Of a DNA stretch of 64,000 nucleotides, positions 12,381 to 23,093 are shown in pieces. Made by a program: the position numbers and the translations under genes. The DNA lies in assembly GCF_904849725.1 (NCBI RefSeq), contig NC_058519.1, positions 534,324,316-534,388,315 on the forward strand. The letters are read 5' to 3'. The notes beneath the pieces are model-generated. The model had not been told where the DNA came from. It saw only the letters and a program-made list of their open reading frames with translations, and did no database searches. The stretch comes from Hordeum vulgare subsp. vulgare (lineage: Eukaryota > Streptophyta > Magnoliopsida > Poales > Poaceae). The stretch's first letter is position 1, and each line of letters opens with the position of its first letter.

Positions 12381-12899
12381 CCCCTTCTTCGGGCTAAATT
12401 GGCTTAGAATGCCTTTTTGGAGCTAATTACGTCTTTTCGAGGATAATTAGCTAAGTATAGGTCATGTTTTATTAAATAGACCATTTAGGAGCTAACTAAG
12501 CTAATTATGTCATCTAGGTGGAACCCTAGCTAACTATACGTCATTTCTGAGCTAACTTGGGTAAAATAGGTCATTCCGGAGCAAACTATGCTTATTAAGC
12601 CATTTTGGATCTAGCTAGGCTAATTATAGGCCATTTAATACCTAAGTTAGGGGGAATAGGTCATCTTGCAGCTACGTAAGCCTTATTATGTCATTTAGGA
12701 GAGAACTTAGCTAACTGTAGGTCATTTTTTATTAAATAGGTCATTTTGGAGCTAACTAAGCTAATTATGTCATTTCGTAGGATAATTAGCCAATTTAGCC
12801 TTTCTTGGAGCTAACTAAGCTAATTATGTCATTTAGATGAAAGTCTAGCTATTTTTTATTAAAACACTAGAAATAACATACCATTATCGTCATCACAGC

Positions 12900-15447
12900 G
12901 GTGAAGCACGGTGGCTCTGGCTTGTTTCACCTGGAGAAGGCTGCCCTGGAGAAGGCTCGACTGTAGAAGGGTCGTGCAATGCGTATCGGGAGATATTCTG
13001 CACCAAACAACATTTCAATGTGTAGTTAGCATCAGGACACTCTTAAGATCACTACACTCAAATGAAACTCACCGTCCCCGCCACGTTAATGACTGGCATC
13101 GGCGGAGGGACTTGGCCGTTCTTCTCGCACATAGACTGTACATTTGGTTTCGACAAGTCAAACTTTTTATTTATTAATGAAACGGACATTCAAATGCAAG
13201 ATTTGAAATAACATGAAGAAGAAACTTACCACGAAGAGATCGTATATGGCTCTGTTAGACGCATCATTCCGTGCCCTCTCCGCCTCCACCAATGCAGTCG
13301 TCCTCTCCTCCAGCTCCCTAATTTCCTTATCGTTCTCCGCCATAGCCGCCTGCATTGCCTCTCTCTCTTTCTGAATAGCAGCCTGCAACACAACTCTTTG
13401 TTAGCAATGTAATCATATTGGTTCCAACGCACAACATAATGCGGAAAGATGGTTGAGTCCATTAAACTAACCTCGATGGCGAGCTCGACTGGCCGTGGAC
13501 GACGTGTTATCTCCGGACAAGAGCTCGTTTGGCGTGCCTTTATCTGCCGAAGAGTGCTAGGACAACGTATAAGGCCGTCTCCAATGGCGATCGAGCCATG
13601 GGGCCTCCCGTTGCCAGCTATCATCACCAGCTCTGGATCAATAGGCCCCTCGCTCGGGTTAAAGTCCTCCCCTTCCTCGCTTTCCCGTGATCTCTGTACT
13701 TCACGAGCTTGTGGTGGGAGGAGATTTTGGTGAAGTTTTCTGGATGCTCGAGGTTAGATCAGAGAATGCCTTGACCTTCTTGTACGAGGCAGTATGGGCC
13801 ATCGCATACAGGTCGTACATCTGTGGCGCCTCCGTCTTATTGTGACGCGCCTAAAAGAGAGAGAGAGGAAAATTGTATTAGTAAAGGCTCAAGATAGCAT
13901 TAAGAATGAATTGCATGAGGCATGAAGCAAACCACATACCCAGTTCTCGCCAAATTGGATTAAGTTGACGCCCCCTTGATGGTGTGGCACGCCAACCATT
14001 TTGCCACGCCTCTCCTTGGCGTTGTTGTGGCTGGCCTCCCACGTTTCGGAGCACCACTGATCCACCAAGGCCTCCCAACAATCCATCTTATCCACACACC
14101 ATCTCGGGGGCACCTAAGTTAATAAAGAGAAATTTGAGCGCGTAAGAACCAAATCAAGGAAACTAACTACAAAGCCTTAATAATATGTAATTACCTTCAT
14201 GTAATGCTCCTTCTCCATCTTAGCATCACGGCACTTCGCCTTGTCAAGCCTAATACGCCGCGTGGCATAGTAGTCTCGAACAGCATGCACCCGAGCCTCG
14301 TGCCGAAAGTTTTGAAGTAGGGGCGACATTCGGTTTCGATAAACTTTGTCGCGTCCTCCTTGTATCCCTCCTCACACCTATAGTAGGTCTGCAAACGAGA
14401 CAACACTGATTAGTACAATAAATAGCTATGGTTGATTTATAATTTTGTGAAGGAGAAATTACCCAGAACTTTCGGATCACCATGTCCGCCCTCGTGTCGC
14501 ACAAAACACCGTCGATCTCCACCTCCGGCGGGGCCGGGGCACCCAAGTAGTGCTCCCAGGTCATTCCTACCTCTCACTCCCGACCGAGCAACGTAACAAA
14601 CCCTGGGAAGTTTTTACGGCAAAGAACACCAAGGACGTTGTTGGGCTTGCGGACACCCTTGGCAACAATCCACCCCCTACAGTATGACAAATTAAAGCCA
14701 AAACATTAGATATTTGAGAAAACGCGAAGGCAAAAGGTTAAATAAGAGTAAATTAACTTAGTTGTCCCCATTTGGCCTAATCGACCACCTCTTCTCAGGG
14801 GTCGCTGGCACGAGCGTGAGCCCCGAACTACCATGCTGGTAGACGGTAGCCCCCTCACCCAGCTCCTCGTCGCTACCATCATGGCCACTTGGCTCAGCCC
14901 AGGTATCCCACTGGGTCTCTTGGGACGTACCCTCATCCCTGCTTTGCTCCGGAGTCGCCTGGAATGAAGCCCATGGGACACGAGTCTCGTGGGTCGAAGG
15001 CTCATCGACCTGAGGCTCGTGAACCAGAGACCGTGTAGCCTCCACCTCAGACAAATCCACCCTAGAAGTCCTGTGCTCAGGTGAATCAGCTTGGGGTGGT
15101 GGCGGAGACCGTGTAGCCGCCACCTCAGAAGGCGTGGCAGCCACCGCCCTACCTCTCCCGCGGCCACGTGTACCTTTAGTACAACATAAATACCAACGTG
15201 AGTAATAAAATGTATATAAATATCAATATGCATACAACATGAGTACAACATAAATACCAACATGAATACAACGTGTACCTTTAGTGCCTCTCGGCTTCGC
15301 GGGGGGTCGACCTCCTCTCACGGGGGGCGCTCCTTGCATAGTAGAGAGCAACACCCTCCGAAGAGGCGAGGCAGGAATGGAAGTACCCATCCCATCACCC
15401 GCCGACGAAGAAGGAGCCGCGGAGTGCTTTCGACCCTTTCCCACCAT
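12900..15447 (-). pseudogene. TNP1-like gene of the CACTA element (Ptta/En/Spm-type), decayed
   Basis: On the minus strand a multi-exon gene can be followed from ATG at 15447 (MVGKGRKHSAAPSSS), with exon 1 ending at about 15279 at a GT donor. A Ser/Thr/Glu-rich exon follows (about 15173-14764, ending SIRPNGDN). Then come an exon with VRKPNNVLGVLCRKNFPG and TWEHYLGAP (about 14690-14463), an exon ending YMK (about 14390-14195), an exon with CWEALVDQW and HHQGGVNLIQFGENW (about 14113-13942), one reading PHGSIAIGDGLI (about 13852-13472), and a coiled-coil exon (13390-13230). These match the plant En/Spm/Ptta accessory-protein family, which binds subterminal repeats. Frame breaks near 14315 and 13710 and a stop near 14570 mark it as a pseudogene. 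Introns at 15180-15640 carry repeated agtacaacataaataccaac motifs. Confidence 0.8.
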
Positions 15448-15632
15448 CTTTCAACACCTGTCATGACAAAGAGTAAATGAAATTAGTACAACATAAATAC
15501 CAACAGGACTAATGAAATGTATATAATTTAAGTGTATCATCGTCATAAATACCAACATGACTAATAAAAATTGAATACCTAACATGAACTCAAAATTTAT
15601 ATATAGTATAATAGTTGAATACCTGACATGAA

Positions 15633-16474
15633 CTAATAACAATCATGCTCGTCTATATATGCTTCGGGGTCAATAAATGCATCATGATCATCACTATCAT
15701 CAATATATGCATCATCATCATCACTATCACGAAGAACATGTGGAAGGCCACCATTATGTAATCGGTCAAGAAGTGACAGGTCATCCGCAGCAGTAACCTC
15801 TTCTTCTTCCAGCTCTTCCTGTTCGGGCTCAGGGGTTAAGACGGATTCACTGTCGCTGTCTACTTCAATGTTTTGGGGTGAAGTAGAGCGGTTCTTGAAA
15901 CGTTTCTTGGACATACATGTTTCTTGGAAGAATTCTCCTTCATATGTGTCTGGGTTAATGTGAGGTTCGTAATCCTCTTCATTGAGGGTAGGTGGTCTAA
16001 AATGTGGTGGCACTTCATAAACGACATCCCAACCTTTGAGATTTGGATCAGTTTGGCAGGCCCACGGTAGATAGAAAACTTGTGTCGCCTGTTGAGCCGT
16101 AATATAGATATCGGGAACATCTAAGTGGGTGTTTTGGTTGATTTCGACTAGTCCTATATGTTCATGAGTCCTTCTAGTCTCCCTCGGCTCAAACCAATAA
16201 CATTTGAAGACTACGACGGTCGGTGGGTTTTCACCATAGAATAGAAGTTCATAAATTGCTTCAACTCTTCCATAATACTCGGTGTCTCCTTCGCCGATAG
16301 CAGAGACAGAACAATTTGCAGACTTTAGGTCGGGCATAGATAGCTCTTTGCCAAAGGTACGAAAGTGATACCCGTTGATGTTGTATTTGTCAAATGAACG
16401 GACCTTATAGTCAAAACCATTAGCGACTTGTCTCAACTCGGGTGACTAGTGTACATCCAAGCACGATCACTCAT
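15633..16474 (-). pseudogene. TNP2-type CACTA transposase reduced to its ends
   Basis: The 267-codon frame 16436-15633 contains the DUF4216 domain found at the C-terminal side of CACTA TNP2 transposases: INGYHFRT, YYGRVEAIYELLFYGE, VFKCYWFEP, followed by an acidic Asp/Glu-rich tail. Just upstream, an ATG at 16474 opens MSDRAWMYTSH, which matches the usual TNP2 N-terminal transposase-associated start, then meets a stop in that frame after 13 codons. The large Transposase_21 catalytic region that should lie between them is absent. The simplest reading is an internal deletion joining the first dozen codons to the C-terminal quarter, so no active transposase is made. Confidence 0.85.
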
Positions 16475-16779
16475 GTTGCCTAGCTACCTATGGGGGCACA
16501 AGAAATAAATATATAATTCATCATCTATATTCATACGCTAATCAAGTTTGTCAGTTTTATTACGTCCATGCAACCTACACGCTAATAGGTAAAGGTAGGT
16601 CCTAATCCCACCAACAAACGCAAGGGCGGAGCTCGTCCAACGCACTAACCTAACTAACTAACCTAATTAGCCTAATAATATAACCAAATAAACAAACTAA
16701 ATTACCCTATATATAATAAAAAACTAAAGTAATTAAAATTTTTAAAAAGAAAAGGAAGAAGAACTGCAACTCACCGCGG
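16475..16779. other. CACTA 5' non-coding segment
   Basis: This is AT-rich sequence upstream of the transposase remnant's start codon. It may hold the 5' untranslated region or an intron. No separate gene was seen. Confidence 0.5.
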
Positions 16780-17215
16780 GACGATGGCAAGGGGGCAGGG
16801 GGCGCGCGGCAGGCGACCGACGGGCGGGAGGGGAGGTGGCCGGCGGGGGGAGGGGAGGTGGCCGGTAGGCGGGAGCAGAGGCGACCGGGGGCGGGGAGGA
16901 GGGGTGCCGCAGGCGGGCGCGGGGAGGAGGGCGCGGGGAGGATGTCGCGGGGAGGAGGGGGCGGCGGCCGGCACGCGGGAGCAGAGGCGGCCGACGGGCG
17001 GGAGGGGAGGTGGCCGGCGGGGAGGAGGGCGCGGGGAGGAGGCCGTGGGGAGGAGGGCGCGGGGAGGAGGGGGCGGCCGGCGGGCGGGGAGGAGGGGTGC
17101 CGCGGGAGGGGAGGAGGGGGCGGGGGAGGAGGCGGCCGGCGGGAGGGGAGGCGGCCGACGGGCGGGGGACGAGCGGCTGAAGTAACTGTCGGAGCGGAGG
17201 AGGCTGTCGGAGCGG
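16780..17215. repeat. Very GC-rich GGCGGGGAGG-type simple repeat in the CACTA promoter region
   Basis: About 430 bp consist almost entirely of GGCGG, GGGGAGG and GGCCGGCGGG modules, with long open frames on both strands (Arg/Gly-rich on plus, Pro/Arg-rich on minus). The G-rich plus strand has many runs of three or more G and could form G-quadruplexes. By position it is the promoter or 5' region of the minus-strand transposase genes. Confidence 0.75.
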
Positions 17216-17257
17216 ATGAGAGTGAGAGGGAGAGGGAGACGACCGTTAGGGGGGGCT

Positions 17258-17550
17258 CGCTTTGCCGTCAGCCCCCCGACGGCAAAGAGAAGGAGGGTAG
17301 ACGGCAAAGGGAGCGGCCGTTATGGGGTGGGAGGGGGGTGTACGGTGGCACACCTTTGCCGTCTGCCACCTCTTTGTCGTCCGCCTTTGGTTGCTTGGTC
17401 GTCCGCTGGCCGACGGCATAGGGAAGGCCGACGACAAAGAAATTGTTTGCCTTAGGTGTTCTCTTTGCCGTCTGCTTTGCGCGAGCTGATGGCAAAGAAG
17501 CTCTTTGCCATGTGTCAGCTGACGGCAAAGGAAAGGCAGACGGCAAATTT
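17258..17550. repeat. CACTA right subterminal repeats
   Basis: TTTGCCGTC and GACGGCAAAG motifs occur repeatedly in both orientations up to the right terminus, mirroring the left-end repeats. Confidence 0.85.
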
Positions 17551-17566
17551 GTGAATTCCAGTAGTG
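17534..17566 (-). repeat. CACTA right terminal inverted repeat
   Basis: It ends GAATTCCAGTAGTG, inverse of the left terminus. It is followed by the GTA duplication at 17567-17569. Confidence 0.92.
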
Positions 17567-17569
17567 GTA

Positions 17570-18780
17570 GACTCGGGGAAAAGAGGGAGAGGGAATGGGG
17601 AAGGATCCGTGGCCAGAGGGGCCTTGTACCGGTCGGGCGACGGCAGCCTACGGCACCAGAGCTCCACGTCAATTCTGAGCACACATGCTTGGGGGCTTGC
17701 GGTGGAAGAGCGAGCGCTCGATTAGGAGGTGGAGGAGATGACTGGAGCACGCGGGGGAGCCAGGGGTGGCCTCTTTAGAGGCGCTCTACGAGGACAGGGT
17801 GTCGGGCACGCGGGGAGCTCAGGGTCGAGCACTGAGGCTGCATCGGCATGAACCAGAGGTGCATGCGAGATGAGTGGTACCGCGGGGATGCGCCAGGGGG
17901 GAGAGGACAAAGGGGAGGGACCTGTGGCATCGCGCGTGTGAGCTCACTGGTTGGGGGCTCGAGTGGCAGCGCGCGAACGCGGGAGGGAACATCAGGAGGG
18001 GCAGGAAGGCCATTGCCCTAACGTCTACCGGATGTCGGGGCGCTGCTCCTGGCACACGGGGGAAGTACGAGGTGGCCGCGCGAGCAAAGTCAACTCTCGG
18101 ATGCTCTCTGGCGTGCTCCAGAGCGGGACTTTGGCCGGCATGCACTGACGCGCTATGGCGTATCCACTTGTGTCCTAAAGCTGCACGGGGTCGTAAACTA
18201 CTAGGAGAGGGCCTTGGATGCCCTGGATGCTGGCAAAAAGAGAGGGGGCTGAGAGAGAGGAAGAAAGATGTTGTCCAGGGGCAGTAAGTGAGTTTTTACC
18301 CATGCAATCAAGGAGATAGTTGTTGGAGTGTCTACTCGAGATGCCTTGGGCCTTAGGGAAGTTGTGGTAAAAAGTTGGAGTGAAAGAGAATAGCTTTAGA
18401 TGCCCTAGCAGCGGTTTTGGGATTCTACCTGAAGGTGTTTGCTGTTGTTTTGGGCAAGATCCCTTTTCCCAATCATGGTGAAACTTAACCGGATGGAATT
18501 GTGGGAAAAATAAGTAGGGATCACCAAGTTTGAGCCCATTTGAGCAAAGTTGGCAACGTAAACATGAAAATCCCTAAAAATAGACAGAATCACATTCCTG
18601 TGGTCCTAGGTGATCAAATCAATTCCTATAAATGCACAACTTGGTGTAGCATCCTTATTTGGGGGATAGATCACCTCTATAAAATTTGGGATCAATTGTA
18701 TAAAGTTGGCAATGTAAAGTAGCTCAAATTTGGTTCTGGACAAAGAGGGTTTTGGGGTATTCAGGTGAACCAAATCAACT
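17570..18780. repeat. Copy A (right part) of the duplicated LTR-type sequence
   Basis: It aligns with 21161-22389 (copy B), beginning gactcggggaaaagagggag versus gacttggggaaaagagggag. The match ends near aaatcaacttg. At that point copy A switches to a primer-site-like motif (18786-18798), whereas copy B continues with further sequence to about 23093. Confidence 0.85.
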
Positions 18781-18785
18781 TGAAT

Positions 18786-18798
18786 GGCTCTAATACCA
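18786..18798 (-). other. Minus-strand primer-binding-site-like motif
   Basis: Read on the minus strand this is TGGTATTAGAGCC, one change from the initiator-Met tRNA complement TGGTATCAGAGCC. It lies a few bases beyond CCCCACA, a plausible LTR 3' end. This suggests a minus-oriented LTR starting (in plus coordinates) at 18803. Confidence 0.6.
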
Positions 18799-18802
18799 GC
18801 TC

Positions 18803-21800
18803 TGTGGGGACCCTGACTTATAAGTCGTGATCACAGAATGCACGTGTACAGTAGTACCAGAGATCAATTCTCACTAAACACACAGAAGTTGAATAGCAAG
18901 AGTCTTACATCCATATATATCGTGTGATACAAATAGAGACCATTAAGGTCAAGTCTTACATGGATAGGACCTCGAAGGCCGACACACCAAACTTAACTAG
19001 CAACGGAATTCTTGAACGAAATCGTGAACCCATGCCATCTGCCATAACCTACACGCATTCTAAGTGGGAAGCGTCCTAGTTCGCATGTTCGCCTCCAATG
19101 AACTCTTCTCCATATTCCTGCTCTCCCATGCCTGGCAGATTAAATAACTAGTGGCAAGTCAATGAGTACTTTGGATGTACTCACAAGCAACCCATGTCGT
19201 GGAACAAGGTAATGACAAAGCATGAAATAATACTAAATAGGTAATTTGCCGAAAGCTAATTTTAAGTCCAATGTCATGATCAATATCTTGGGGGTATGCA
19301 TCATAGGGTAACCGGTATCCATACGAACAGGTTGCAAATGTCAATATCAACTGATGGTTGAACATCCCATGTCCAACCATCATGCCAAGTCGTCTAACTT
19401 AGCTCATGAATCATATTGCCATCTTTCTCGCAAAATCATTTTTTTCCTCACACACGCACATTTGATTTATGCGAAAACAACTAGACGTAGCCTAAGAGTA
19501 GTCATCCAACTGTCCTTGACCGTGGATGCAACTATTGGAATAGTTTTACACTGTGCGAAGGATTACGCGTTGTACACACAAGACTCGGGGAACTTCCGTG
19601 TCACTCACGACTCCGGATACATTACATACTCGAGGTAAGCACCCGAACAATGCCTTTCCCCTGACGACACTAAACAAAGAGTCCACTCATTGGTGGCATC
19701 CCTCATGATGTACATCATACGAGCCTCGCTCTAGATCGTACCATCCATGAGGGCACACAACGGTATGCCTCGTGTTTGTAAAAACGGTTCATGGTCACCC
19801 TACTAGGCACGACCCCGTCTCGAGAGGGTGACTCGGCCCTCCCACCAATATTAATGCGGGCTCTATGCTAGCATCGACCAAGGTAATCAACAAGGCCTTG
19901 TCCCATAAGGTGTATCGTGGTCGCACATGTAAGGTTGGAGTAACAGTCGCAACTTAAACCAATCCCTTTTTGATACCACACACTCACGTGTCTCGGTACA
20001 CCACTTGTTTCTCAAGTGGTCACCTAACTTAACACCATCTCCCTCGGACATTAGTGTCACCGGACGGGGTTTTCTAAAAAGTCTTTGAAATCTTTTCCTT
20101 TCCGTCACCATGCATATTGCCACCCCAACTTACGTAGCATCTAGATAGCAACCTAACTACTTCCCACCTGCACAACCCTCATAGGAAGGTAGGGTCATGA
20201 TCAAGTGCAAGTATCAACGAGGAGTATTCTAGAGACAATCCACAAAGGTGGTCACTGATTCAACATGATTCAATGCATCAAAACGAAGTCATATATGACA
20301 TGCATAAAACTAGCTTCTTAGACACGGTCAAAGGGTTGCTTGCCTTGCTCAATAAAGTCTCCGGGGTCTTCAAAGTCTTCTAGTCCAAGTCCCTCATCAA
20401 CGATGCAATCTATGGTCGCAATTTAATGGGCAAAAATAAGAGCACGCATGGAAAAAACAAAGAAAATAAAGTCTTTCTAAAAATGTCACACCAATTTTGT
20501 AAAACAGTAGGGTACTTATAAGCTTGGTAAAAACTATTGGATTCTCGTTTCGAAGTGTAAAAAGTTTTAAAAACCATTTTAAAAGATACTTTAAATATTT
20601 AAAACTAGGTTTTTAAATAAAAAAAGTGCGTAAAAGTTTCTGTGAAAAATACACATGTTATACCATTAAATAGCTTAGGTTTTTAGAAAAATAGGATTTG
20701 GAATTATTGCATTTGGACTATTATTTTATCCTCATGGATTTTTGCAAGTTTCTAGTAATTTGGAAAAATAAAAAGGCGATATGCCTTCTGGGGAAAAAGC
20801 GACGCAAGGACAGCCGACCCAGATGAAATCGGCCTAGGGCAAAGGGGTGCGCGTGACAGGTTTCAATTTAAACGTGCACGCTGGCCCCTTTTATCAGTGA
20901 GAGAGAGAGGCAGGGAGAGACTGACACGCGGGTCCCACCCAGCGAACGTCTTCTACCTTCGACGCGGGCGAGGGGGAGCTCACTGGCGGCGTATACAGCC
21001 ACGGCGGCTCAAGTGGAGGGCATTTATGTGTCCAACATCGTCTCATGCTTCGGTGGGTGGTGAAGGCAATTGCCGACAAGGAGGAACCCGGACGGCGGTA
21101 GTTTGGCTCGGGGTCGAAAGGCTCGCTCCTGCGTGAATCACAGGAGATGGAGAGGGGGTAGACTTGGGGAAAAGAGGGAGAGCGAATGGGGAACGAGTCG
21201 TGGCCAAAGGGGCCCTCTACCGGTCGAGGCAACAACCGTGTGCGGCGGCGGAGCTCCGGCTCAATTCTGAGCAGAGAGACTCGGGGCTTGCGGGGAAAGA
21301 GCGAGCGCTCGATTGGGAGGTGGAGGACATGAGTGGAGCATGCGGGGGAGCCAAGAGTGGCCTCTTTATAGGCGTGAAGCAGGGACAGGGTGTTGGGCAC
21401 GCGGGGGAGATCGGGGTCGAGCACTGAGGCTGCGACGCCATGAGCCACAAGTGGAGGCGAGGTCAATGGGACTACAGGGATGCGCGAGGGGGAGAGGACA
21501 TAGGGGAGGGGCCCGTGGCGCCGTGCGTGTGAGCTCACCGGTTGGGGGGCTCGGGCGGCAGCGCATGCACGCGGGAGGGAACAACAGGAGGGGCGGGAAG
21601 AAGGGGGTCGTTGCCCTCGCGTCATGCAGACATCGGAGTGCTGCTCCTCGCGTGCGGGGGAAGTACGAGGTAGCCGGGCGGGCGAGATCAACTCTCAGAT
21701 GCTCTATGGCGCGCTCCAGAGCGTGACTTTGGCCGACATGATTGCACCACTGACGCGCTATGGCGTCTCCACTTGTGTCCTAAAGTTGCACGGGGGAGTA

Positions 21801-23093
21801 AACTACTAGGAGAGGGCCTTGGATGCCCTGAATGCTGGCCTAAAGAGAGGGGAGGGTGAGAGAGAGGAAGGAAGATGTTGTCGAGGGGGAAACAAGTGGG
21901 TTTTTACCCATGCAATCATGGAGATAGCCGTTAGGGTGGCTACTGGAGATGCCTCGGGCCTCGGGAAAGTTGTGGTAAAAAGTTGAGTGAAGGAGAATAG
22001 CTTTAGATGCCCTAGCAATGATTTTGGGATTTTGACAAAAGGTGTTTGATGTTGTTTTGGGAAAGATCCCTTTTCCCAATCACAGTGAAACTTAACAGAA
22101 TGGAATTGTGGGTAAAATTAGTAGGGATCACCAGGTTTGAGCCCATTTGAGCAAAGTTGGCAATGTAAAGATGAAAATCTCTAAAAATAGACAGAATCAG
22201 ATTCCTGTGGTCCTAGATGATCAAATCAATAGCCACAAATGCACAACTTTGTGTAGCATCCTTATTTGGGGGCTAGATCACCTCTGTAAAAGTTGGGATC
22301 AACTGGATAAACTTAGCAATGTAAAGTTGCTCAAATTTGGTTCTGGACAAAGAGGGTTTTGGGGTATTCAGGTGAACTAAATCAACTTGGATTGATATGA
22401 AACTTTGCAGGATCACCAACTACATCATGTGTGACTTCCTATAATTTTCCTGTAATTTATTGAGAATATTTCCTATGGAAACATTTCAAAAGCTTGAAAT
22501 AGACACGAAGGGTTTTGAGGGGGTTTGTCCAATATTTTGAACATGACCATGTGTTGAAACTCTTATGTATGGAATATATATGTCCAGTGAGTTTCCTTAA
22601 ATTTTCTTAAATATTTTTGAAGTAATAAACTATTTCTTATCCACAAAAGATCATCTCTGTCCTCAGAAAAAGGTATTTAAATAAAATGGGAAAATAACTT
22701 TTAAAATAATTATTTTGTGGTTTTGGCAAGTCTTTTTGGTAATAGGATCCAAATAAAATCTTTTGGGTAAAACATCCCTCCTAAATTGAGGACTTATAAT
22801 GCAAATCTCAACTTAGGCTTTTTTGAATGCTTAAATAAATATGCCTTTTTTGAAACAATATTTTATAAAACTAGTTTCTGGTCCTATACACATGTCATGA
22901 CCATTGGACAATGGTTTCGGGTCAAGGAAAGGAGTTTTGAAAGAGGATTAATTTTTCTATTTAAAGCACAATCAATCACACAGGTAAGTAGCAACCAAAT
23001 CTATCATCACAACCACACAAAAAGTTTTAATTGGTTCTGAATTTTGTAAAAACATAATTTAACAAAGTGATAAAAACACAGGGTGTGAAAACA
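18803..23093 (-). repeat. Probable 4.3 kb LTR of a minus-oriented, LARD-like retrotransposon
   Basis: The plus-strand sequence starts TGTGGGGACCC next to the primer-site motif and a plausible other end is GTGAAAACA at 23093 (minus strand TGTTTTCACACCC). Copy B lies inside it. If right, copy A is a truncated second LTR, and the collapse removed one LTR end plus the internal region. LTRs of more than 4 kb with no coding domain are known in Triticeae large retrotransposon derivatives (Sukkula-type). The long GC-rich open frames inside, such as 20894-21691 minus, have no recognisable domain. The right boundary and the family are inferred. Confidence 0.5.
20322..22389. repeat. Copy B of the duplicated sequence, with the empty CACTA site
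   Basis: This is the uninterrupted counterpart of copy A. At 21151-21168 it reads agagggggtagacttggg, with a single GTA (21158-21160), showing the sequence before CACTA insertion. Copy B also has extra bases near 20580-20700 that copy A lacks. Confidence 0.88.

Larger units (their letters stand above)
11100..12850. repeat. Tandem array of about 0.69 kb units inside the CACTA element
   Basis: The anchor gtggaaccctagctaacta occurs at about 11149, 11839 and 12518, giving periods of 690 and 679 bp. A second anchor, catttcgtaggataattagc, occurs at 11401, 12092 and 12771. The first two units each contain a purine arm followed by a pyrimidine arm; the third lacks it. Inside each unit a shorter degenerate motif (agctaactaagctaattatgtcattt) recurs about every 40-60 bp, so the array has repeat structure at two scales. 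Confidence 0.92.
1210..17566 (-). mobile_element. CACTA (En/Spm-type) DNA transposon, 16.4 kb, with nested Copia
   Basis: The left end begins CACTACTGAAATTCAG and the right end is the near-perfect inverse (reverse complement CACTACTGGAATTCAC). Both run into TTTGCCGTCTGCC, typical of grass CACTA elements. A 3-bp duplication GTA flanks it (1207-1209 and 17567-17569), and the paralogous copy B has a single GTA at 21158-21160. The element's own genes lie on the minus strand, so the 17566 end is upstream. It carries a TNP1-like pseudogene, a TNP2 remnant lacking the catalytic domain, subterminal repeats at both ends and a tandem array. An 8.9 kb Copia is inserted 199 bp from the left end. Without that insertion and its ATTAA duplication it would be about 7.4 kb. 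It cannot make its own transposase. Confidence 0.95.

Noticed and set aside
11445..12407. Lys/Arg/Glu-rich and Ser/Pro-rich small proteins
   Set aside because: They are products of the purine/pyrimidine mirror repeats.
16771..17307. 178-codon Pro/Arg-rich minus frame and Arg/Gly-rich plus frames
   Set aside because: These are translations of a GGCGG/GGGGAGG simple repeat.
20894..21691. 265-codon minus-strand open frame
   Set aside because: It is Pro/Ser/Arg-rich with no domain, lies in the duplicated LTR-type repeat, and the matching frame in copy A is broken. GC-rich composition explains it.
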